Shown piece after piece: positions 19,670-27,932 of a stretch of DNA of 64,000 nucleotides. Position 1 is the stretch's first letter. Every line of letters begins with the position of its first letter. The DNA lies in the NCBI RefSeq assembly GCF_010748935.1, contig NZ_CP048796.1:2297001-2361000 (forward strand), read 5' to 3'. The position numbers and the translations under genes are program-made. The stretch is from Providencia vermicola. GTDB lineage: Bacteria > Pseudomonadota > Gammaproteobacteria > Enterobacterales > Enterobacteriaceae. The notes beneath the pieces were generated by a model. The model was not told where the DNA came from and did not search any database. It saw only the letters and a program-made list of their open reading frames with translations.

Positions 19670-21028
19670 TTAACGCAACGTTTTTTGATGCGGTAAATGG
19701 CTTATAATATTGCGACTTTGTTCATTTCCATCTGTGATTTCAACTACTTTCATCTCACCACTTCCTGCGGGTAATGCCCTATCAATCATTAACTCCGCAT
19801 CTGATTGCGCAAGAATATCTTGCAGTTGTTGATGCTGGTTACACCAAATAGCATCCACATCGTGATCACGCTGATTATCACGTTGTGAGGAAAAAGCCAC
19901 CGTGCGAGCCTGAAAACGCGTCTGCTTCCCCCCCAATTCGAGGCCATAGCCCGGAGTTGCGGGGTGGGTAATCACCACTTGCCCATTTTCCAACCATGAA
20001 GTCACTGAGTTTTCACGCACTTCGTAGCCTAATTTGCTTAAGCCTTCAAGTATGGTTTCCCGTTGCGCACGGATAATAATCGCATTTTCCGCTTGCTCTA
20101 TGGCCGCTTCTATCTGTTCAATTAACCGCTCAATCTGTGAGATTGGGTTAATTCTTGAAGCTTGATCCGCTTGTTGAAGAAGTGAAGCAAACTCTACATT
20201 TTCAAAACTTGCGAGTTCATCTCTCACCTGCGCCAGCCTTTCGATTAATTCAAGGTGTTTTTGATTATCACGTAACTGTTCAGCCATCACCATAATTAAG
20301 GAGTCTGCACTCATCTGGCGCTGAGCATTCTCTGGCATTGATTGGAGTTCAGTTAATCTTTCTGTGTGTAATGTCGCCTCTTTTTGACAGCCAAGTACAT
20401 TTAGTTTCTCAATCATCAAGGCAATTTGTTCACATTGGATTGCAAATGGGCTTTGTGGTCCACCACTTTGCCAAAACAATCTTTTACCTTCTGACTGCGC
20501 TTTTAGCTGAGTTAACAGTTCATTTTGCGTTTCTGCTGGTGATTTAGCGGCATTTTCCAGCACTGTCATCGCACGAAAAATAAGCGAGGCCATCTGCTCA
20601 TCATCTAAAATAGCCTTATTTTGTAACTCTGCAATTAAGGCTATTTCATGAGGTGCTTGCTGCTGAAGCCGCTCGAGTAATTCAGCAAGATTACGTTGGC
20701 GATGGTATTGACTACGCGCAGCGATTGCTTGTTCTTCAATGAATTGCTCTCTTATTTGGCGCATTTCACTATTCAAAGTTACCGTAAAACTTGCCATTTC
20801 TTGATTAAATGCGTTCAATTCACGGCTGGAAAATTGTGCAATTTTATCGTACTTTTCTCGTAATTTTTGATATGCCGTTGTGATATGAGTTGTCCTTTCG
20901 TTGCGAGTGAGCCGCTTTTCACTTAAAGCTTGCCATTGCTGAAACAACCTATTCATCACTGCCAGTTGTCGTCGACTGCGGATCTCATTCATTTCTCTTA
21001 CAGAAATACGGTGAACAGATGAACTCAT
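19670..21028 (-). CDS. Coiled-coil protein, last gene of the helicase operon
   Basis: 452 aa, not recognised. Residues 1-330 are almost entirely helical, with long runs of Q/E/L/R/A heptads predicted as coiled coil (for example the RQIREQFIEEQAIAAR and IEQIEAAIEQAENA segments). The last about 110 residues are a globular alpha/beta part (SWLENGQVVITHPATPGYGLELGG). No signal peptide, membrane segment or catalytic motif is visible. It begins 16 bp after the stop of the giant helicase gene with AAGGA before its ATG, so it belongs to the same transcript. A structural or scaffold subunit is the simplest guess. Confidence 0.75.
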   Translation of the reverse strand: MSSSVHRISVREMNEIRSRRQLAVMNRLFQQWQALSEKRLTRNERTTHITTAYQKLREKYDKIAQFSSRELNAFNQEMASFTVTLNSEMRQIREQFIEEQAIAARSQYHRQRNLAELLERLQQQAPHEIALIAELQNKAILDDEQMASLIFRAMTVLENAAKSPAETQNELLTQLKAQSEGKRLFWQSGGPQSPFAIQCEQIALMIEKLNVLGCQKEATLHTERLTELQSMPENAQRQMSADSLIMVMAEQLRDNQKHLELIERLAQVRDELASFENVEFASLLQQADQASRINPISQIERLIEQIEAAIEQAENAIIIRAQRETILEGLSKLGYEVRENSVTSWLENGQVVITHPATPGYGLELGGKQTRFQARTVAFSSQRDNQRDHDVDAIWCNQHQQLQDILAQSDAELMIDRALPAGSGEMKVVEITDGNEQSRNIISHLPHQKTLR

Positions 21029-21044
21029 AATGAATTATCCTTTA

Positions 21045-24000
21045 TTAATTTAATGAAGCACGATGAATTGCATCAAGTAATCGTTGTTGCGCCTCTTCTT
21101 TTGCATAATACCATTCTGTCAGTGAGACACGGTGCCTATGTGGCACAATACGCTCCAACACCCCTGCTCGCCATAGCTCACGTGCTCGAGCACGTTGCAA
21201 CAGTGAATGATGTGGCATATCACATTCAACGCCTAACAAAAATTTTCCTGTTGCTTCATTTTCAATCAGGCAATCAAAATAGAAAACACCAACATGTTCT
21301 GGCGGGGCAATTTTCCATCCATGTGAACGAATGAAGCTGACAACAGACTCAACGAATGCATCTGATTGAATTGTAGTTTCTTCTTGTGCTGCCGCGGTAT
21401 GACACATTCTACTGAGCAATTTATGGTTTTCTTGTTGCATCAATGGGTCATTCAGGTTTTTGGCATAGGCTAAGTAGCCTTGTAAATAATCACGAGGAAT
21501 TTCAGGTTTCCGGTAAGTCGTGAGTAAATCAGAGATCTCATCAATAGGCATTGATGACATGATCACCACTTGTTGACGAGCGCGTGTAATGGCGACATTT
21601 AATCGTCGCTCGCCACCTGTTTGCCCCAACACCCCAAAATTACGACGAAAAGTTCCCTGAACGTTACGCCCAAAAGTCGTTGAAAATAAGATCACATCAC
21701 GTTCATCTCCTTGAACGTTTTCCACATTTTTGACAAAAAACGACATGTCTTCATCGTTAGTTTGTCGTTGATTTTCTTCGATATAGGCCTGATGGAACTG
21801 CTCATCAAGTTGGATTTTCGCTCGAATATGTTGATTAATCAGTTGAGCTTGTTTTTGATTGAACGTGACGACCCCTATCGACGGTCTTTCATTAAATGGT
21901 CGCTTCCACAGTTCAGTTAAATGGTCAATAACCGCTTTCGCTTCATCTTCATTGCTTTGATTCACATAAGTACCATTAATCGGTAATAGCATTAATGGCT
22001 TGATATCATTAATAATTCTCTTGGAGTGCTGAGCAGGAATATTGAGCCTATTTTCATAAAAGGCATAATTTGAGAAATTGATTAATTCGCGATACACCGA
22101 GCGATAATGAATATCAAGGGAATGAATAGGCAATACAGTGCGCGCAAGATGGAGCAGATCTGGACAATCACTAATTTGGCGATAATCCCATTGCTCATCA
22201 ACCTGTTCTTGCTGCTCTTCATCTTCCTCATCACCATCTTCTTCGACGACTTTTCCACTGAAGAATTTTGATGGGGGCATCTGTTTTTCATCACCACTGA
22301 CAATAGCTTGCCGACCTCTAAATAAGGTAGGTAAAGCAAATTCAATAGGCATTTGCGATGCCTCATCATAAATAACAGTATCAAACATCGCGGCTTTCAA
22401 AGGAAGTATTTGGCTCGCAACATCGGGTGTCATCAACCAAACTGGTCGTAATTGCATTAACCCAAGTTCACATCCTTCACTGACAAACTCTCGTAATCGC
22501 CTTGCTCGTGGCCCCGCGAGACGGGTAATCGCTTCCCATTCACGACGAGTGGCTAATAATAAAGAATTTATATTGAGTGTTAGCGCTTGTTTATTATATT
22601 GCTGCAACTGCTTCTGTAATGCAGAGAGCTTAGTAATATGCTCAGTAAGCTGAGAATGATTTAAACTCAAAATGGGTGATCGGGTTTCAATTTTGTTTTT
22701 AGCAAATACGAAAAAATAGTGTTTCAGCGTATTCGCTAGAGTATCAACCCAGTGTGGCATTCCCTCTTCGCTTATTTGAGGCTGTAATAATGCCAAACAC
22801 TGCCAATGTGCATTCGTAAAGTGTGCCGTTTCAGTTCTAAACAATTGAAACTGAATTAAGTCTGGCAGCGCACGTTGCAATTGTTCAATAATTTGTCTTA
22901 ATGAACCATCTGCCTCAATCGTTTCTTTAAACTGCTGGAAATGTTCTGTTTTCAGTGTAGGTGCTAGTTGATTAAGTGTTTCAATACTCCTTTGTCGAGC
23001 TTCTGCCTTAACGATAGCGGACTCCACTTCACGGCATTGTTGCATAAAGCCATCATGCTGCTGAGTTCTTATGCTATCAAGGAAATGTTCAGGTTGTGGG
23101 TATTCAGCCAAAATAGTCGCATTGGCTTCAACATGTTTGAGTAATTCAATTAGCCCACTCAGTTTATGTCGCCACTGTTGCCCATATTCTGTTGGCGCTA
23201 TCGCTAATTGGCCATATATAGGCTGTAATTCTTGATACAATAAGCGCCATTGTTGTTCAACATCGATAGTTTTTAACAGACTCTGTAGTTTACCCTCATC
23301 TTTTCCTATGCCACTCGAAGCAATGAACTGGTTTAACTTACTTTTACGTACATAGTAAAAAGGATTGAAAAACTTGAGTAATGAGCCTTGGCGTTTTTCG
23401 CTAATAGCGCGAGATAATTCGCTTAAATTGTCGTGATCTAACTGAGTAAACAGTGGAAAATACAAAGGGTCACACGCGGTAGTATCAATCATACATAAAC
23501 GATCATTCAGTTGCGTTAACTGCTGTATGATCATCGTGCCGACGGTTTGTTTACCATTTTCAGTTAAAAATAGGGTTAACCACTGTGAAAAATGGTGCCA
23601 TTGTTCCGTCGTCAATGCAGAAAATTGTTTTTGGCATTGACTAAAGGCGGCTCTATGATTGGTTAGCTCGTGAATATTAATTTGGCTTTTACTTACAGCA
23701 TTCACATTTTCACGCTGTTGTTCATCATCCACCCACTGTGGAAAATAGTGATTAAAACAGTGGTATTGCGGGTCATGTGATAAGAAAGTAGTTAAGCAAT
23801 TCAATGGGTTATTCTGGTAATTGAGCGATAACCAACGTGGAGCATGGCTTTTCAAATCATGCACAAACTGAATCACGGTATGCCTATCTAATGATGCGAG
23901 ATAAGGCTGTATTTGATCCTTGTCTAATGAAAAATAATCGGTTTGCTCAGTCAGCAGTAATTCAGATAGTACCTGCTTATAAGAAAGTTTTAGCTGTTCA

Positions 24001-27000
24001 TCCTCGCTAAACATCGCCTGATAATAATCATCAAGTAGGCACTCATGCTGCTTCAGCGTGGCTTGTATTTGTCGACGTTGATGACGCCAATCATCATCAT
24101 GTAACGCTATGGCTAACCTGCCCCATAACTGTTCAATTTGCTCTCTCACCGCTTGAATAATTTCTCGAGGCTTTTGGTTCTGATTGATCAAAAGTACCCG
24201 ATCAGTTAATCCATTGGCAACTAAGCGTTTATACACAACGTCCAGCGCTGCGGGTTTTTGGCAAATAACCAGTACGGTTTGTTGGTGCCCTATCGCATCT
24301 GCGATTAAGTTCACAATTGTTTGGCTTTTGCCTGTTCCGGGAGGCCCTTCAATTAATAAACCCGTACCTTGTCGAGCCGCTTGTACCACAGACTCTTGAG
24401 AAGGGTCAGGTAATGATAAAAAATATTGCTCATCCGTTTTTATCGGGCTGCTCTGTTGAGGTTCTGAATGGTCAAGATTCAGCATAGTGGCAAGCGCCGT
24501 TTGTTGAATTGATTGCGATGCGATCAATCTAAGATCACTACTGATCGCCTGACCAATGAATGAGGTATGAAATAGTACGGCTGAACACACAATTTGCGCG
24601 CTATTTTCTGGAACTTCCTCCGTAATCGAAGGTAATGGTGTCAGTGCCAATTCTCTTGCTGGCAAGGTGTTGGCGAGTGTTGTCATGACCTCTTCCACAC
24701 TCAAAGCAGCCAAAGACAGAATTTTATCCAGCACTTTCTGCCATTCACTCATGGCAGGGATCCCAACAAAATTGGCCAACGCTGGATTTAAGCGTACGGC
24801 CGCTCTCTCATTATCAAAAGCTAATTGTATTGGGCCTCGTTGTAATTCCGTCGATTGGATGGATACTGGCCATAAAAATAAAGGTGCAATCCTAGGTTTA
24901 ATTTGATTAGGCTGTGTATTCAGCAATAAAAATGGAAAACCCAAGTACATTCCATTAATACCAGTATCTCTCTGGTACAACTGAGTATCTGACTGTAACG
25001 TCCATAAACGATTGTTCACACCTTTGCGCTGTAACAGGAGATCACCGTCTACAGTGATAGGACGACTTTTCCGATTGATCAGATGCTCAAGGAGTTTATC
25101 TGCACCCGAGGTAGAACTTGCGCATTCAACTAAATCAACGCGACCCGCGTTTGCGGTTAAGCGCATACGGACTAGATTACCCCGTTGAGTGACAGACACT
25201 AATCTTTTCGAAAAAAAGTTTAAAACTTCAAGAATATATTTCTGCGATTCAGGCACTTGCCACTGCTCTTTTGGGATAGCGAGCATGACTAGAATTTGTG
25301 GTAATGGTAAGCGGCGCGTCAGTAAAAAAGTGTCTACCCACTGGTCTATCACAAGAATGCCAATACGCTTAAAACCCGCTAACCGATCGACTAATTGTTG
25401 AAATAATTCAGCGCGTGGTAATGTTAATTGTTGTTTAGCAATAGTCTCATCAAAATCACTTATATCCTGTTGTTGAGCTAATCGTGCCGCCTCATTGGTT
25501 ATCGTTTCCAATGAGATAAATTGCCCAATATCGGCACTTAGCAACAGGATATAATCATCCTCTTGCAGCTTCTGCTTCCCAATCAATACTTTTAAGCTAT
25601 CGTTATGAGTATCCGGAAACTGTTGGTGAAAAATATCCCAACGTGCAGCTAACTGACTGACGGACGTTATCAACAGATAAAGTTTTAAACTTTCCTCATT
25701 TAAAGGAATTTTTTGTTGCTCCGCACGCTGTCGAATACGGCATTGACGGTAATAAAGTTGAGCTAGCCAATGTTGTTCGTCAATACGTTGGATTTCATCA
25801 GTCAACGGTTCACTAATGAATTGATAACCTAATGCGGGATGCGTCAATAACCAAGCTGGAGTGATGATTTCTCCTTGATAAACAAAAGGAATATTAGGAT
25901 TCAGGATCCGTAGTGCTAAAGTCAGTTTAAGGTTATCTTCCAGCTCGGAATGACCCACTAAACGTTGTAACTGACTAAGCACGTTCCCCATATCAGCAAA
26001 TTTTGCTAACCAAGAAGTTATTTCCCCTCGTGTTAACATCGCAACGGCATCATCCCAATGCGTCGCCTCAGCAGCCATCATGGCCAATTCATTAGGATGT
26101 TTAAATTGATGTCCCGCAAACTGTAAGCTATGCGATACGAAATCACGATGAGCAGGTGTTGTTTCAAGCGCTTGTACCGGACGACCTTGTAGCCAAGCAG
26201 AAACTTGCGGCCACTGCCAACGCAAAAAACGATCCCTATTTAATAAGCCTCGCAATAATAATTGAGTGTTAGGATCCAAATCATCGGGTAGCTCTACACC
26301 ATTGGTCATAATTTGAATCAAAAAAGCGTTATCATGAATATGCTCAAAACACTGACCTCGCGTAAGCTGTTCAAGCAAAATCATGCCTAAGCTCCACCAG
26401 TCAGAAGCTGCACAAACTCCACCAGCAAGCGTTTCAGGCGCGGTATAGCGTGAGATATCTAACGGTGAAACAATATCAAGGTCAAACTCAGATAAGCTAG
26501 CCGAGCCATATTCGATCACTACGATATCTAATGGTTCACGACTACGGATCAGTAAGTTAGAAGGTCTCAACGCCCGATGACGCAAGCCATGTTCAGCGAA
26601 TGTCGCTAGCGCTTGCCCCATCTCCTCGACCAATCGTGGAATTTCATCTGGTCGCCAAAACTCACCTCGCTGAATAAATTGACTGAGCGATCCCCCCGTT
26701 AATGTTTCTGTTACATGCCAAGCTCGATTTTCCCAACGCCCTGTTTCATAAAAAACTGGGATATGTTCGACAGGAATAACGTTTAATACCTGATAGATAG
26801 CAGGATCAGGCTCTTCGCCCTTTTGATAGAGTGTGAGCACACCTACTTGGCCGGTTATTTTATTTGTGACAGCGTAACGTTCTCGTTCACTATCGACATC
26901 ATTAATTCGCTGCTGTAAACACCAATTACCTATCATTCGTTCAGCCAAAATCACGGGCTGATTAATATCGCTCTGTTGCTCTTCAGCTATATCCGCACCA

Positions 27001-27281
27001 CATTGGAAGCAAATGAGCTCACCCTCTTCCATTGGATGGCCGTTGGTGCAAACACTATTTTTTATTGGCGGAGTGTCATGAGCTAAGTCAATACCTTGAT
27101 TATCTTTAGCCGTGTCAATTGAAATAACCTTGTCTTGGTTCGGAGCTTCCCAGTCCTCATCATGAATAGGTTCAAGAGTCAGATCCCAGCCACAAGTTTG
27201 ATTGTTTATATCTCCTTCACAAAAAATCTCGGTTAATGGACGTTTTGTGTGGCAGTGTGGACAAAAGCGTATCATGGTCAT
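21045..27281 (-). CDS. Zinc-ribbon / pseudokinase / SF1 helicase / MTES_1575-type endonuclease fusion
   Basis: 2078 aa. Two N-terminal zinc ribbons (CPHC...C...C at 7-30; C78...CFQC at 91-94). Residues about 115-370 form a serine/threonine-kinase-like fold with HRALRPSNLLI (235-245), IEYGSAS (256-262), APE (281-283) and SDWWSLGMILLE, but the HRD Asp is Ala237, the DFG Asp is Glu257 and no VAIK Lys is evident, so it is probably a pseudokinase. Residues about 960-1900 are a COG1112-like SF1 helicase: Walker A GPPGTGKS (979-986), motif II DEAS (D1639, E1640), motif III GDEKQMPPS, motif VI VAITRAR. The C-terminus (about 1977-2060) has FDCLI (D2003) and GVECD (E2019, D2021), the pattern of MTES_1575/Vsr-like nucleases. 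Second-to-last gene of a four-gene operon. It resembles parts of the Mokosh anti-phage system, where helicase and kinase also meet; role inferred only. Confidence 0.85.
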   Translation of the reverse strand: MTMIRFCPHCHTKRPLTEIFCEGDINNQTCGWDLTLEPIHDEDWEAPNQDKVISIDTAKDNQGIDLAHDTPPIKNSVCTNGHPMEEGELICFQCGADIAEEQQSDINQPVILAERMIGNWCLQQRINDVDSERERYAVTNKITGQVGVLTLYQKGEEPDPAIYQVLNVIPVEHIPVFYETGRWENRAWHVTETLTGGSLSQFIQRGEFWRPDEIPRLVEEMGQALATFAEHGLRHRALRPSNLLIRSREPLDIVVIEYGSASLSEFDLDIVSPLDISRYTAPETLAGGVCAASDWWSLGMILLEQLTRGQCFEHIHDNAFLIQIMTNGVELPDDLDPNTQLLLRGLLNRDRFLRWQWPQVSAWLQGRPVQALETTPAHRDFVSHSLQFAGHQFKHPNELAMMAAEATHWDDAVAMLTRGEITSWLAKFADMGNVLSQLQRLVGHSELEDNLKLTLALRILNPNIPFVYQGEIITPAWLLTHPALGYQFISEPLTDEIQRIDEQHWLAQLYYRQCRIRQRAEQQKIPLNEESLKLYLLITSVSQLAARWDIFHQQFPDTHNDSLKVLIGKQKLQEDDYILLLSADIGQFISLETITNEAARLAQQQDISDFDETIAKQQLTLPRAELFQQLVDRLAGFKRIGILVIDQWVDTFLLTRRLPLPQILVMLAIPKEQWQVPESQKYILEVLNFFSKRLVSVTQRGNLVRMRLTANAGRVDLVECASSTSGADKLLEHLINRKSRPITVDGDLLLQRKGVNNRLWTLQSDTQLYQRDTGINGMYLGFPFLLLNTQPNQIKPRIAPLFLWPVSIQSTELQRGPIQLAFDNERAAVRLNPALANFVGIPAMSEWQKVLDKILSLAALSVEEVMTTLANTLPARELALTPLPSITEEVPENSAQIVCSAVLFHTSFIGQAISSDLRLIASQSIQQTALATMLNLDHSEPQQSSPIKTDEQYFLSLPDPSQESVVQAARQGTGLLIEGPPGTGKSQTIVNLIADAIGHQQTVLVICQKPAALDVVYKRLVANGLTDRVLLINQNQKPREIIQAVREQIEQLWGRLAIALHDDDWRHQRRQIQATLKQHECLLDDYYQAMFSEDEQLKLSYKQVLSELLLTEQTDYFSLDKDQIQPYLASLDRHTVIQFVHDLKSHAPRWLSLNYQNNPLNCLTTFLSHDPQYHCFNHYFPQWVDDEQQRENVNAVSKSQINIHELTNHRAAFSQCQKQFSALTTEQWHHFSQWLTLFLTENGKQTVGTMIIQQLTQLNDRLCMIDTTACDPLYFPLFTQLDHDNLSELSRAISEKRQGSLLKFFNPFYYVRKSKLNQFIASSGIGKDEGKLQSLLKTIDVEQQWRLLYQELQPIYGQLAIAPTEYGQQWRHKLSGLIELLKHVEANATILAEYPQPEHFLDSIRTQQHDGFMQQCREVESAIVKAEARQRSIETLNQLAPTLKTEHFQQFKETIEADGSLRQIIEQLQRALPDLIQFQLFRTETAHFTNAHWQCLALLQPQISEEGMPHWVDTLANTLKHYFFVFAKNKIETRSPILSLNHSQLTEHITKLSALQKQLQQYNKQALTLNINSLLLATRREWEAITRLAGPRARRLREFVSEGCELGLMQLRPVWLMTPDVASQILPLKAAMFDTVIYDEASQMPIEFALPTLFRGRQAIVSGDEKQMPPSKFFSGKVVEEDGDEEDEEQQEQVDEQWDYRQISDCPDLLHLARTVLPIHSLDIHYRSVYRELINFSNYAFYENRLNIPAQHSKRIINDIKPLMLLPINGTYVNQSNEDEAKAVIDHLTELWKRPFNERPSIGVVTFNQKQAQLINQHIRAKIQLDEQFHQAYIEENQRQTNDEDMSFFVKNVENVQGDERDVILFSTTFGRNVQGTFRRNFGVLGQTGGERRLNVAITRARQQVVIMSSMPIDEISDLLTTYRKPEIPRDYLQGYLAYAKNLNDPLMQQENHKLLSRMCHTAAAQEETTIQSDAFVESVVSFIRSHGWKIAPPEHVGVFYFDCLIENEATGKFLLGVECDMPHHSLLQRARARELWRAGVLERIVPHRHRVSLTEWYYAKEEAQQRLLDAIHRASLN

Positions 27282-27299
27282 CCGTTATTCCAATTTAGG

Positions 27300-27929
27300 T
27301 TATTTCTTTAGTTGTTTTAGGGGCTGCTCTTGTTGCTCAAGTAATGTTCGTAAACGCAACATATCATGGCGCTGTGGGATGCCTGTTAAAAAGATACGCC
27401 CTGTCTGATCAAGTGCTAAATCAAGTATTTTATCATTTTCGGTTAACGCTCTGTCGTATTGAGCAAATCGCGCATCGCCAAGGGGGGTGAGCCGGTGTAA
27501 TTGCTGATTATCACTTCCTCTAAGAGCTTGCGTTTGTGGCGCATTCTCTAGGTAAGGGCCACTCATCAGCGCATCAATCAATCCATCCATTTCTAAAACC
27601 TGCTGCTTGATTTGCTCCCATTCATAACCGCTATAAACGAAAATATCTCCCTGGAAGTGCTGTCGTAACGCTTTCAGCAACTGCTGCAACGCTTTTGGTT
27701 GTTCGAAAGGTTCACCACCGGAAATGGTGATACCATCCGCAAAAGGAAACCATTGACTAAGTTGTGCAATCAGCTCACTGATCTCAATTGCATTATCACG
27801 TTGATGCCAAGTATCAGGCGATAAACATCCTTTACAGTGCAAAGAACAACCTTGTACCCACAAACCAATTCTCTGGCCAGGTCCTAAGGTTGTAACAGGA
27901 AAATGTAGGCGTGAAAGACTGATTTTCAT
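27300..27929 (-). CDS. NrdG-like radical SAM protein
   Basis: 209 aa, the small radical-SAM activase size class. The [4Fe-4S] motif CxxxCxxC is present as C28-SLH-C32-KG-C35, followed by ITISGGEPFEQ, the SAM-contacting GGEP motif. It lacks the extra ferredoxin clusters of glycyl-radical activases such as PflA-type relatives and has no nrdD or other glycyl-radical enzyme next to it. The start is 3 bp after the AAA+ gene stop and its stop is 18 bp before the helicase start, so it is embedded in the operon. In this setting it may modify a protein partner or a nucleotide/nucleic acid instead of activating a reductase. Substrate unknown. Confidence 0.85.
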   Translation of the reverse strand: MKISLSRLHFPVTTLGPGQRIGLWVQGCSLHCKGCLSPDTWHQRDNAIEISELIAQLSQWFPFADGITISGGEPFEQPKALQQLLKALRQHFQGDIFVYSGYEWEQIKQQVLEMDGLIDALMSGPYLENAPQTQALRGSDNQQLHRLTPLGDARFAQYDRALTENDKILDLALDQTGRIFLTGIPQRHDMLRLRTLLEQQEQPLKQLKK

Positions 27930-27932
27930 GCT

